Positions 17,242 to 27,175 of a stretch of 64,000 nt of DNA are shown here, piece by piece (position 1 is the stretch's first letter; the number at the start of each line of letters is the position of its first letter). Made by a program: the position numbers and the translations under genes. Origin of the DNA: Denitrobacterium detoxificans (GTDB lineage Bacteria > Actinomycetota > Coriobacteriia > Coriobacteriales > Eggerthellaceae); assembly GCF_015062615.1 (NCBI RefSeq), contig NZ_SUUH01000005.1, positions 1 through 64,000 on the forward strand, in the 5' to 3' direction. The notes beneath the pieces were generated by a model, which was given only the letters and a program-made list of their open reading frames with translations, was not told the origin of the DNA and ran no database searches.

Positions 17242-17676
17242 ATGGTTATCTCGATGGGCTCCGATCACGCCGGGTTCGAGCAGAAGGAACAGCTGAAGGC
17301 ATACCTGCAGCAGCAGGGCCACACGGTGCTCGATAGGGGCTGCGATAGCGCCGATCGCGTCGATTATCCCGACTTTGCGCTTCCCGTTGCCCAGGATGTC
17401 GCCGCGGGCGAAGCCGCGCGTGGCGTCCTGGTGTGCGGCACGGGCATCGGCATGGCCCTGGCTGCCGACAAGGTGGCAGGCATTCGCGCTGCCAACATCA
17501 TTACGCCCCAGTTCGCGGCCCTGTGTCGCGAGCATAATGATGCGAACGTCATTACGCTTTCCGGTCGCTTCGTGAGCTTTGAGACGAATTGCGAGATTCT
17601 CGACGCTTTCCTCTCCACGGAATTTGGCGGCGGTCGCCATGCTGGTCGCGTGGAAAAAATCATGAGCCTCGATTAA
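17242..17676 (+). CDS. rpiB: ribose-5-phosphate isomerase B
   Basis: RpiB/LacA-family isomerase interconverting ribose 5-phosphate and ribulose 5-phosphate. The 144-residue protein starts ISMGSDHAGFEQK and has the family blocks CGTGIGMALAADKV and ITLSGRFVS; the cysteine in CGTGIG is the usual catalytic base. The start at 17242 is set by GAAGGGAAAG; an upstream in-frame ATG at 17197 would add 15 atypical residues. Supplies ribose phosphate for PRPP, which the divergent upp gene uses. Confidence 0.94.
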   Translation: MVISMGSDHAGFEQKEQLKAYLQQQGHTVLDRGCDSADRVDYPDFALPVAQDVAAGEAARGVLVCGTGIGMALAADKVAGIRAANIITPQFAALCREHNDANVITLSGRFVSFETNCEILDAFLSTEFGGGRHAGRVEKIMSLD

Positions 17677-17806
17677 TTCGCCCCACGCTTCTTATCTTGT
17701 GTCCCGCTGCCATCACTGTCTATGTGTAGTAGCCGATATCGGGGGTTCCTAATCGCCGCGGGAGTGCTAGCATGGCACGCATACTACTTCGAGCGAAAGG
17801 AACGCC

Positions 17807-19066
17807 ATGCCATTTCAGTTTATTGACAAGACTGATCCGCAAGTTGCTGCCGCCATCAGCGAAGAGCTGTCGCGTCAGCGTGGTACCATCGAGCTCATTG
17901 CTAGCGAGAATATCGTTTCACCTGCGGTAATGGAGGCCATGGGCAGCGTGCTCACCAACAAGTACGCTGAAGGCTATCCGGGCAAGCGTTACTATGGCGG
18001 CTGCGAGAAGGTCGACATCGTCGAAGACCTGGCGCGCGACCGTGCGAAGGAGCTCTTCGGCGCCAAGTTCGCCAACGTGCAGCCTCACTCTGGCGCTCAG
18101 GCCAACTACGCTGCGTATGCTGCCATCATCAAGCCGGGTGACACCATTCTGGGCATGAGCCTCGATAACGGCGGCCACCTCACGCATGGTTCGCCCGTGA
18201 ATTTCTCGGGCAAGCTGTATCACGTGGAAGCCTATGGCGTGGGCGAAGACGAGCGCATCGACTACGACGCGCTCCAGGCTCAGGCCGAAGAGGTGAAGCC
18301 CCAGGTCATCGTTGCTGGCGCGAGCGCCTATCCGCGCATCATCGATTTCGAGCGCCTGGCTCAGATTGCCCATGGCGTGGGCGCCTACCTCATGGTCGAC
18401 ATGGCTCACATTGCCGGCCTGGTTGCCGCGGGCGAGCATCCCAGCCCCGTGCCCTATGCCGACATCGTTACCTCTACCACGCACAAGACGCTGCGCGGTC
18501 CTCGCGGCGGCCTGATCCTCACCAACGACGAGGCCCTGGCCAAGAAGATCAACAGCGCGGTGTTCCCCGGTACGCAGGGCGGCCCGCTCATGCACGTTAT
18601 CGCCGGCAAGGCCGTTGCCTTCGGCGAGGCTCTGAAGCCCGAATTCAAGACCTACATCCATAATGTGGTTGTGAACTGCGCGGCTATGGGTCGCGGCATG
18701 ACGGATGGCGGCCTTCGCCTGGTTTCCGGTGGCACCGACAACCATCTGTGCCTGGTCGACCTTACGCCCGCCGATGTCACGGGTAAGGATGCCGAGCGCG
18801 TGCTCGAGGAAGTTGGCCTTACGGTGAACAAGAACACCATCCCCAACGAGACGCGTTCCCCGTTCGTCACCAGCGGTATCCGCGTTGGCACGGCTGCGGG
18901 CACCACGCGTGGCCTGAACGAGGAAGAGTTCTACACCATCGGTTCCTGCATCGCCGACGCTGTGTTCGCTTTCGCGCGCGACGATTCCGCCGCGCTGGCT
19001 GCTACGCGCGAGCGCGTGCAGGCCATCATTGATGCGCATCCGCTCTATCCAGAACTCGACTTCTAA
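17807..19066 (+). CDS. glyA: serine hydroxymethyltransferase
   Basis: A PLP enzyme converting serine and tetrahydrofolate to glycine and methylene-THF, the main C1 source for thymidylate and purines. 419 residues, family length. Lys227 in TTHKTLRGPRGG binds PLP; IELIASEN, GYPGKRYYGGCE, DMAHIAGLVA and TPADVTGKDAE are visible. GAAAGGAACG precedes the start. No riboswitch fold is evident in the 130-base leader. A terminator follows. Confidence 0.97.
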   Translation: MPFQFIDKTDPQVAAAISEELSRQRGTIELIASENIVSPAVMEAMGSVLTNKYAEGYPGKRYYGGCEKVDIVEDLARDRAKELFGAKFANVQPHSGAQANYAAYAAIIKPGDTILGMSLDNGGHLTHGSPVNFSGKLYHVEAYGVGEDERIDYDALQAQAEEVKPQVIVAGASAYPRIIDFERLAQIAHGVGAYLMVDMAHIAGLVAAGEHPSPVPYADIVTSTTHKTLRGPRGGLILTNDEALAKKINSAVFPGTQGGPLMHVIAGKAVAFGEALKPEFKTYIHNVVVNCAAMGRGMTDGGLRLVSGGTDNHLCLVDLTPADVTGKDAERVLEEVGLTVNKNTIPNETRSPFVTSGIRVGTAAGTTRGLNEEEFYTIGSCIADAVFAFARDDSAALAATRERVQAIIDAHPLYPELDF

Positions 19067-19093
19067 GCCAAAACGCATAGTTACGTTCTGGGG

Positions 19094-19122
19094 TGGCCGG
19101 CATACGTCGGCCATCTCTTTTT
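19094..19122 (+). terminator. Rho-independent terminator of glyA
   Basis: TGGCCG pairs with CGGCCA around an eight-base loop, followed by TCTCTTTTT. Confidence 0.82.
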
Positions 19123-19176
19123 ATGTCGGTGGGTTTTCGGAAGTGTGAATGCTCTTCTATATGTCGTATGGGGGAG

Positions 19177-19182
19177 TATAAT
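19177..19182 (+). promoter_or_regulatory. -10 box of the dCMP deaminase gene
   Basis: Perfect TATAAT 24 bases upstream of the start; no convincing -35. Confidence 0.45.
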
Positions 19183-19205
19183 GCTCGCAATATATCCGAG
19201 GCGTA

Positions 19206-19688
19206 ATGGCAGGGGAAGCAATGGAACAGGGTATCGACCGTCCTTCGTGGGACGAATACTTCATGACGCTCGCCGATGAGGTGGCTACGCGTTCCACGTG
19301 CCTGCGCCGTTCGGTTGGTGCGCTCATCGTGAAGGACCGTCGTATTCTGGCCACGGGCTACAATGGCGTTCCCAGCGGCTTGCGCCATTGCTCGGAAACG
19401 GGGTGCTTGCGTCAGCAGCTCAACGTTCCCAGTGGACAGCGTCACGAGATCTGCCGCGGCCTGCATGCCGAACAGAACGCCATCATCCAGGCGGCGCGCT
19501 ATGGCATCGACATTTCCGGTGCAAGCATCTACATCACCACCCAGCCGTGCGTGGTGTGCGCGAAGATGCTCATCAACGCTGGCATTAGCGAGATCGTGTA
19601 CAAGAACCCGTATCCCGACGATCTTTCCGCCGAACTGCTTGCCGAGTCGGGCATCAAGATGCGCGTGTATGACGAAAGCGCGAACTAG
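19206..19688 (+). CDS. dCMP deaminase (ComEB-like)
   Basis: Zinc-dependent deaminase that turns dCMP into dUMP for thymidylate synthesis, or the related ComEB protein. 160 residues. Zinc ligands are His87 (with catalytic Glu89) in LHAEQNAI and Cys115/Cys118 in QPCVVCAKM; RPSWDEYFM and TGYNGVPSG are family blocks. An alternative ATG at 19221 is possible since neither start has an ideal ribosome site. Placed after glyA, it fits a C1/thymidylate cluster. Confidence 0.9.
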   Translation: MAGEAMEQGIDRPSWDEYFMTLADEVATRSTCLRRSVGALIVKDRRILATGYNGVPSGLRHCSETGCLRQQLNVPSGQRHEICRGLHAEQNAIIQAARYGIDISGASIYITTQPCVVCAKMLINAGISEIVYKNPYPDDLSAELLAESGIKMRVYDESAN

Positions 19689-19719
19689 CGCCCTCATTGC
19701 ACGTGAACCTTATGGACTA

Positions 19720-19755
19720 GATGCGCCCCAGCACATCCGCTGGGGCGCATCTTTC
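19720..19755 (+). terminator. Rho-independent terminator of dCMP deaminase
   Basis: GATGCGCCCCAGC pairs perfectly with GCTGGGGCGCATC around ACATCC, followed by TTTC. Confidence 0.85.
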
Positions 19756-19937
19756 ATGCATTTCTTTATACATGCTCTCGAAAGGCCCATGTAATGCATA
19801 ACCCATTCCGGGCGATATTATGCATTTCTGTGAAAATACGGCTCACTTATCCAGTTTTTTACGCTTTCTTCGGGGTCACATCCGAAAGTTAGTTATGATA
19901 CGTACCGTTGTTTTGAGTCTGACGAGAAAGTGTAGAC

Positions 19938-20225
19938 GTGGCGTTACCTATCGTCCTTGGTGTCATTCTGGGAGCCCTTGGCTTCCTGCCCCTGCGGGGC
20001 GCGCTTACGGCCGCTCGTAAGGTCACGAGTACGTCTAATTTTTCTCATGCCAGCATTCTGCTGCTGGCGGTTGTCGGCTCATCCATCATTTTGTTCGGTT
20101 CGGCTGTGCTCTGCATCGTGCTCAGTCGTAGCAATGTTCTTCCCTTTGTCGGGGGAGAGGTCGCCGGCATCGTAGTCTGCGCCCTCGGCTTCGGCATTTG
20201 GAAGGCCGTATCAAGCGGGAAATAG
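19938..20225 (+). CDS. small membrane protein at the head of the atp operon (AtpI-like position)
   Basis: 95 residues with about three hydrophobic segments and a GTG start. It sits 13 bases before atpB, where many bacteria encode AtpI, the assembly helper for the c ring. Sequence similarity to AtpI is not evident to me, so the link is positional. GAGAAAG is a weak ribosome site. Likely co-transcribed with the ATP synthase genes. Confidence 0.7.
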   Translation: MALPIVLGVILGALGFLPLRGALTAARKVTSTSNFSHASILLLAVVGSSIILFGSAVLCIVLSRSNVLPFVGGEVAGIVVCALGFGIWKAVSSGK

Positions 20226-20238
20226 GGAAAGGCAAATA

Positions 20239-21012
20239 GTGGACGCGCTTACTCAGCTAGCAAATTCCGTTCCTGAGCTTCAGGAATCCCTGCAATCTCA
20301 GACCGTCTTCGGTCCTGTGACCACCTTCACGCTGTGGATGGTCATCGTGTTCGCGCTGGTGCTCGTTCTCGTGCTCACCGCCGCGAAGAAGCTCACCCTC
20401 GTTCCGAACAGCAAGTTCGTCAACCTGGTTGAGTATGGCTACGAATTCGTCCGTCGCGACATGGGCGAAAACGCCATTGGTCATGGCTACGAGAAGCACA
20501 TTCCCTTCCTGGCCACGCTTTTCTTCTTCATCCTCATTTCGAACTTCATCGGCCTGGTGCCGGGCTTCAAGACCCCCACGGGCACGCTGAACAACACCTG
20601 GGCGTTGTCTCTCATCGCCTTCGTCTACTTCAACTACTACGGCATCAAGACCAAGGGTGGCTGGGGTTACATCAAGTCCATCGCTCCTTCGGGCCTGCCC
20701 GTGGTGATGGTTCCCATCATCTGGTTCTTCGAGCTTATCTCGCTGGTGCTGCGTCTGCTCACCCTGGCCGTGCGACTCTATGGCAACATGTTCGCTGGCC
20801 ACATGGTGCTCGGCATCTTCGCTTTGGCATCCAGCATCTTCCTTACGTCGGCCATCGCGGGTGGCGGCATCGTTCCCGGTGTCATCTCGCCCCTGTGGTT
20901 CGTTTTCCTCATCGCAATGTATGCGCTTGAGACTCTGGTAGCCTTCCTGCAGGCGTACGTGTTCACCATTCTTTCCGCGGTGTACATCTCGCTTGCCACG
21001 AGCGCTCACTAG
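20239..21012 (+). CDS. atpB: ATP synthase F0 subunit a
   Basis: Membrane stator subunit that forms the proton half-channels. 257 residues, GTG start with GGGAAAGG. The essential arginine is Arg179 in LAVRLYGNMFAGH; FFFILISNFIGLVPGF and the late ETLVAFLQAYVFTIL helix are typical. First core gene of the order B-E-F-H-A-G-D-C. Confidence 0.96.
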   Translation: MDALTQLANSVPELQESLQSQTVFGPVTTFTLWMVIVFALVLVLVLTAAKKLTLVPNSKFVNLVEYGYEFVRRDMGENAIGHGYEKHIPFLATLFFFILISNFIGLVPGFKTPTGTLNNTWALSLIAFVYFNYYGIKTKGGWGYIKSIAPSGLPVVMVPIIWFFELISLVLRLLTLAVRLYGNMFAGHMVLGIFALASSIFLTSAIAGGGIVPGVISPLWFVFLIAMYALETLVAFLQAYVFTILSAVYISLATSAH

Positions 21013-21137
21013 GCCGCCTGCTCGCGGCGTCACGCGAGCCTTCTATCCCGGATCTATGTCGGCGGGTACACAGTCGGCAGATCATACATATCAGCTTGAT
21101 TGCGAAGCGGTTTCGCAATCGAACAAAGGAGGAACAA

Positions 21138-21356
21138 GTGGAAACTATTTTCACCATCGCCGCCCTTAAGGTAGTCGGCTATGGCCTCGGCGCCATTGGG
21201 CCTGGCATCGGCATCGGCGTGGCCACCTACGGCTGCTGCGTTGCTACCGCCCGCCAGCCTGAACTGGCCGGCCGTATCTTCACCAACTTCATCATTGGTG
21301 CTGCTCTGGCCGAGGCACTGGCCCTCATCGGCTTCGTGCTGACGTTCATTATGTAA
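21138..21356 (+). CDS. atpE: ATP synthase F0 subunit c
   Basis: 72-residue hairpin protein forming the rotor ring. The carboxylate is Glu59 in ALAEALALIG, and the loop ARQPEL contacts gamma/epsilon. The residues that mark sodium rings (Gln in helix 1 and Ser/Thr next to the Glu) are Ile26 and Ala60 here, which points to proton coupling. GTG start at 21138 with AAAGGAGG well placed. Confidence 0.96.
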   Translation: METIFTIAALKVVGYGLGAIGPGIGIGVATYGCCVATARQPELAGRIFTNFIIGAALAEALALIGFVLTFIM

Positions 21357-21410
21357 ATTCAACCTTATAACGGATTCATCTGCCGTAATAAGGCTGAAAG
21401 GAGCAAGAGA

Positions 21411-22016
21411 GTGGAATTCAAGACGAACAAAGTACTGGCGGGTGCAAGCGCTTTCGCGCTGGCTACGTCGGTCCTCAGCGTCCCCACTGTCGCGTTCGCA
21501 GAAGAAAAGAGCGGTATCGCGGCCATCCTGCCCGATCCTATCGAGTTCGTGCCCATGCTCATCGCCTTCGTCATCCTCTGGGTGATCCTGGCGAAGTTCG
21601 GCTGGCCCCTGTTCGATAAGATGCTGGAAAAGCGCGCCTCTACCATCAAGGAAAACCTTGAGCAGGCTGAAGAGGCACGTCAGGAAGGCGAGCGCGTACT
21701 GGCCGAGTACAAGCAGGAGCTTGCTCAGGCCAAGACGCAGGCTTCGCAGATCGTCGCCGATGCCAAAGCTGCTGGTGAAGCCGCCAAGGCTGACATCACG
21801 GCTCAGGCTCAGCGCGAGGCTGCCGAAATGATCGCGAAGGCACAGGTTGCCATCGAGGCCGAAAAGAAGGCTGCCATCGCCGAACTGCAGGGCTCTATCG
21901 CCGATACGTCGATTGCCGTGGCTTCTAAGCTCATCGCCAACGATCTGACCGACGACGAGCACCGCGCTCTGATCGAACGCTACGTGAGCGAGGCGGGTAG
22001 TTTCAATGCCAACTAA
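21411..22016 (+). CDS. atpF: ATP synthase F0 subunit b with N-terminal signal peptide
   Basis: 201 residues forming the peripheral stalk. A cleavable-looking signal peptide (about 1-31, ending TVAFA-EE) precedes the normal membrane anchor (about 46-66) and a long charged coiled coil (70-180). Standard b subunits lack a signal peptide; it would place the N-terminus outside. GTG start with AAAGGAG. Overlaps atpH by 11 bases. Confidence 0.94.
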   Translation: MEFKTNKVLAGASAFALATSVLSVPTVAFAEEKSGIAAILPDPIEFVPMLIAFVILWVILAKFGWPLFDKMLEKRASTIKENLEQAEEARQEGERVLAEYKQELAQAKTQASQIVADAKAAGEAAKADITAQAQREAAEMIAKAQVAIEAEKKAAIAELQGSIADTSIAVASKLIANDLTDDEHRALIERYVSEAGSFNAN

Positions 22017-22581
22017 TCGTCACGACATCCAGGCCGAAGCCGAAGTCTACGCATCCAATCTTCTGGATGCCGCTCAGGCTGCCGGTGGTCTCGACGCCGT
22101 GATGGCCGTACGTGCCCAGCTCGATCAGATCGTTGCCTACGATCGTTCGCATGTCGAGCTCACCGATGCCATGCAGGATCTTGCATACACGGTCGAGCAG
22201 CGCAGCGAGCTGATTAGGAACGTCTTTTCCGACTGCCGTCCTGAACTGGTTTCGGTGTTGGGCGTTATGGCCGAACGTGGCGATTGGGAAGACCTGGCCC
22301 GTATCCGGGCCGCATTCAACCAGCAGATTGTCGACAAGCTGAACGTGAACGTGATCGACGTGACCACGCGCGTTGCCCTCGACGACCATCTGCGCCAGGT
22401 TATCAAAGACAAGGCTGCCGCCGAACTGGGCGGAACCATCGTGCTCGTGGAGAGCATCGACGATTCCATCCTGGGTGGCATCATCATGAACGCAAACGGC
22501 AAGCGTATCGATGCAAGCATGCGCACCATGCTCACGAACGCTCGCAGTGTGCTTAAAGAAACTGATGGAGGTGAATGCTAG
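22006..22581 (+). CDS. atpH: ATP synthase F1 subunit delta
   Basis: 191 residues linking the b stalk to the top of the alpha3beta3 head. The all-helical N-terminal domain begins AEVYASNLLDAA, and the end GGIIMNANGKRIDASM matches the family signature. It starts inside atpF and its stop touches the atpA start, so translation is coupled. Confidence 0.94.
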   Translation: MPTNRHDIQAEAEVYASNLLDAAQAAGGLDAVMAVRAQLDQIVAYDRSHVELTDAMQDLAYTVEQRSELIRNVFSDCRPELVSVLGVMAERGDWEDLARIRAAFNQQIVDKLNVNVIDVTTRVALDDHLRQVIKDKAAAELGGTIVLVESIDDSILGGIIMNANGKRIDASMRTMLTNARSVLKETDGGEC

Positions 22582-24152
22582 TGACTGAAATCACCGCACA
22601 GTCTATCGACGAGGCACTGCGCAAGCAGCTCGACGCTCTGAACACGAGCGTGGAATCTCGCGAGGTTGGCACGGTCATTCAGGTCGGCGACGGTATTGCC
22701 CGCATCGATGGCCTGAAGGGCGCGATGGCTGGCGAGCTGCTCGAGTTCACCGGGGCCAACGGCCAGACCGTTTACGGTATGGCCCAGAACCTCGAAGAGG
22801 ACGAAGTAGGCGCCGTTCTGCTGGGTGACGTCACCGCAATCAAGGAAAACGACCAGGTGAAGACCACCGGTCGTATCGTGGAAATCCCCGTCGGTCGCGG
22901 AATGTTCGGGCGCGTAGTAAACGCCCTGGGCATGCCCATCGACGGCAAGGGCCCCATCGAGGCCGAGGGCACGCGCCCCGTGGAGTTCAAGGCTCCCGGC
23001 GTTATCGCTCGTCAGCCTGTGTGCGAGCCCATGCAGACGGGTATCCTCGCTGTCGACTCGATGATCCCCATCGGTCGCGGTCAGCGCGAACTTATCATTG
23101 GCGACCGCCAGACCGGTAAGACCGCTATCGCCATCGACGCGATCATCAACCAAAAGGGTCAGGACATGATCTGCATCTACGTGGCAATCGGCCAGAAGGC
23201 CTCCACGGTTGCGGGTCTGGTGGAGACCCTGGAAAAGCATGGCGCCATGGACTACACCATCGTAGTCTCCGCCACCGCTTCCGACTCCGCTCCGCTGCAG
23301 TACATCGCCCCCATGGCTGGTGCTGCTATCGGCGAGTACTTCATGTACAACGGCAAGGACGGCAAGCCGGCCAGCAAGGACAATCCTGGCGGCCACGTGC
23401 TCTGCATCTACGACGACCTGTCCAAGCAGGCTGTCGCCTACCGCCAGATGTCGCTGACGCTGCGTCGCCCGCCGGGACGCGAAGCTTACCCTGGCGACGT
23501 TTTCTACCTGCATTCTCGCCTGCTCGAGCGTGCAGTAAAGATGAACGACGAGAACGGTGCTGGCTCTCTCACGGCTCTGCCGATCATCGAGACCCAGGCT
23601 GGCGACGTTTCCGCCTACATTCCTACCAACGTGATTTCGATCACCGACGGTCAGATCTTCTTGCAGACCGACCTGTTCTTCCAGGGCCAGCGCCCTGCAA
23701 TTAACGTGGGTATCTCCGTATCCCGTGTAGGCGGTTCTGCTCAGACGAAGGCCATGAAGCAGGTTGCCGGTTCGCTCCGTCTCGACCTTGCTTCCTACCG
23801 CGAGCTGCAGGCATTTACGCAGTTCGGTAGCGACCTCGACAAGGCTACGCAGGATCAGCTGAACCGTGGTGCCCGTATGACCGAGCTTCTGAAGCAGGGT
23901 CGTTACGTGCCGATGCCCTTCGAGGAGCAGGCTCTGGCCATCTATGCTGGTGGCAATGGCTTCCTCGACGACATCGCGGTCGAAGACATCGTTCGCTTCC
24001 GTGGCGAGATGCTCGACTTCGTGCGTGCTTCCCGCGGCGATCTCCTTGCGCACCTGCGCACGGAAAAGAAGTGGACCGATGACATCAAGGCGGAAGCTAA
24101 CGAGGCTATTGAAGCCTTCAAGCAGCAGTTCGCCGGTTCGGCCCAGGCTTAA
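22581..24152 (+). CDS. atpA: ATP synthase F1 subunit alpha
   Basis: Non-catalytic nucleotide-binding subunit of the F1 head. 523 residues with Walker A GDRQTGKT and the family blocks PIGRGQRELI and FAQFGSDLD-like AFTQFGSDLDKATQ. I prefer GTG at 22581, nine bases after GGAGG and overlapping the atpH stop by one base; an ATG at 22575 is only three bases from that site. Confidence 0.96.
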   Translation: MTEITAQSIDEALRKQLDALNTSVESREVGTVIQVGDGIARIDGLKGAMAGELLEFTGANGQTVYGMAQNLEEDEVGAVLLGDVTAIKENDQVKTTGRIVEIPVGRGMFGRVVNALGMPIDGKGPIEAEGTRPVEFKAPGVIARQPVCEPMQTGILAVDSMIPIGRGQRELIIGDRQTGKTAIAIDAIINQKGQDMICIYVAIGQKASTVAGLVETLEKHGAMDYTIVVSATASDSAPLQYIAPMAGAAIGEYFMYNGKDGKPASKDNPGGHVLCIYDDLSKQAVAYRQMSLTLRRPPGREAYPGDVFYLHSRLLERAVKMNDENGAGSLTALPIIETQAGDVSAYIPTNVISITDGQIFLQTDLFFQGQRPAINVGISVSRVGGSAQTKAMKQVAGSLRLDLASYRELQAFTQFGSDLDKATQDQLNRGARMTELLKQGRYVPMPFEEQALAIYAGGNGFLDDIAVEDIVRFRGEMLDFVRASRGDLLAHLRTEKKWTDDIKAEANEAIEAFKQQFAGSAQA

Positions 24153-24165
24153 GAGGCGGTAACGG

Positions 24166-25089
24166 ATGCCAAACCTACACGACATTCAAAGGCGCATCAA
24201 CTCCGTCAACTCGACGAAGCAGATCACCCGTACCATGGAAATGGTGTCGGCGGCCAAGATTCGCAAGGCGACCGAACGCGTTGCCGCGACCACGCCGTAT
24301 TCCGACTCCATGGCCGAAATGCTCGGGCATGTTGCCGAAAGTGCAGGTGGCTCGGAAAATCCTCTGTTGCAGGAACATGATGAAGTAAAGAACGTGCTGG
24401 CCATCGCCGTGGTTTCCGACCGCGGTCTGGCCGGCGGGTTCAACGCGAACGTCCTTCGCACCGTGGAAAAGCAGATCAAGAAGCTTTCCACGGATGGTGT
24501 GGATACTCACGTTATCGCGTGTGGCAAGAAGGCAATCTCGTACTTCAGCTTCCGCGGAATCGAATTGGACATGGTGTTCAAGGACCTTTCCGCAGACCCG
24601 ACGTTCGATGAAGCCGCCACTATCGCGCAGCGTGCCATCACCGGGTATACGAACGGCGACTACGACAAGGTCGTCATCGTGTACAACCACGCGAAGAACG
24701 CGGCAGAGCAGACGCTTCGCACCGAAACGATTCTGCCCATCGATGCTAGCGCGCTTGCGCGCGAGGAGGATTTCTCCAAGGCACTCGAGGCAGGCGTGGC
24801 GGCCGAGGCCGAAGAGAACGTATCCACTGGCGATGTGGACTTCGAGCCCAGCGCCGAGGACGTACTCGACAGCTTGCTTCCCGCATACGTGAAGATGATG
24901 ATCTACCACGCACTGGTTGACAGCGCCTGTGGTGAGCAGGGCGCTCGCCGCAACGCCATGAAATCAGCAACCGATAATGCGACCGAGATGGTGGAAACGC
25001 TCGAGCGTTACTACAATCGAGTTCGCCAAGGTGCCATCACGACCGAGATCAACGAGATCGTCGGTGGCGCAGCAGCTTTGGAGGAATAA
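24166..25089 (+). CDS. atpG: ATP synthase F1 subunit gamma
   Basis: Central rotor shaft, 307 residues. The N-terminal helix DIQRRINSVNSTKQITRTM and C-terminal RRNAMKSATDNATEM block are diagnostic. A somewhat acidic insertion (EAEENVSTGDVDFEPSAE, about 218-235) makes it slightly longer than the E. coli protein. AGAGGCGG precedes the ATG; atpD follows directly after the stop. Confidence 0.95.
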   Translation: MPNLHDIQRRINSVNSTKQITRTMEMVSAAKIRKATERVAATTPYSDSMAEMLGHVAESAGGSENPLLQEHDEVKNVLAIAVVSDRGLAGGFNANVLRTVEKQIKKLSTDGVDTHVIACGKKAISYFSFRGIELDMVFKDLSADPTFDEAATIAQRAITGYTNGDYDKVVIVYNHAKNAAEQTLRTETILPIDASALAREEDFSKALEAGVAAEAEENVSTGDVDFEPSAEDVLDSLLPAYVKMMIYHALVDSACGEQGARRNAMKSATDNATEMVETLERYYNRVRQGAITTEINEIVGGAAALEE

Positions 25090-26522
<1,433 letters not shown>

Positions 26523-26523
<1 letters not shown>

Positions 26524-26939
26524 TGGCTAGCATTACCTGCGACATCGTCACCCCGGTCAAGAAGCTCTTCGGAGAAGACTGCTACATGGTGGTCGTGCCG
26601 GGCGTGGAAGGCAACATGGGCTTTCTGCCCGGACATGCACAGCTGATGTCGACGCTGGCCGACGGTGTTGTTCGCGTCTACTCCGATGCCAACACCGTGT
26701 CCTCTACGTACGCGCTGCAGGGCGGTTATGTGCAGGTGACCGGTGAAAAGGTCATCGTCCTGGCCGACCGTGCCGTACCGGTCGAGAGCATCGACCTGGA
26801 AGCTGTGCGCGCACAGATCGCCGAGACGGAAGAGGCCATCAAGGCCGAAACCGACGAGGCTGCCAAGGCTCTGGCTGAGGCAGATCTGGCGTGGTACAAG
26901 GTGCAGGAGCACGCTGCCAGCGGCAACGTTGCTGCGTAG
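26523..26939 (+). CDS. atpC: ATP synthase F1 subunit epsilon
   Basis: 138 residues with the N-terminal beta sandwich (FGEDCYMVVVPGVEGNMGFL, LADGVVRVY) and a C-terminal helical region that can inhibit ATP hydrolysis. It overlaps the atpD stop by one base, and is the last gene of the operon before a strong terminator. Confidence 0.94.
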
Positions 26940-26962
26940 TCTCCACTGCATAGCTTGAAGCG

Positions 26963-26992
26963 AATGGGCACCCTTCGGGGTGCCCATTTTTT
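26963..26992 (+). terminator. Rho-independent terminator of the atp operon
   Basis: AATGGGCACCC pairs perfectly with GGGTGCCCATT around TTCG, followed by TTTT. Confidence 0.93.
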
Positions 26993-27132
26993 GCGCCGTG
27001 CACCTACGAGTGATGTGGGAATTGGCTTTGCGAAGGCGCTCGGCTCCCCGGTGTAAACGGCATACCTAGGCGATATGCGCCCGAATTGGTAACAATCACT
27101 GGGCGGGCGCCCTCGCAGTATGCTTCTGAATG

Positions 27133-27138
27133 TATAAT
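27133..27138 (+). promoter_or_regulatory. -10 box of the secreted DUF5648 protein gene
   Basis: Perfect TATAAT 38 bases upstream of the start; no clear -35. Confidence 0.45.
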
Positions 27139-27175
27139 CACGCTATCTTCATAAGCACGAGAGGGGCGTGGTGTT

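Noticed and set aside
17677..17806. Glycine or other riboswitch before glyA
   Set aside because: No conserved core or aptamer-like pairing could be seen in 130 bases.
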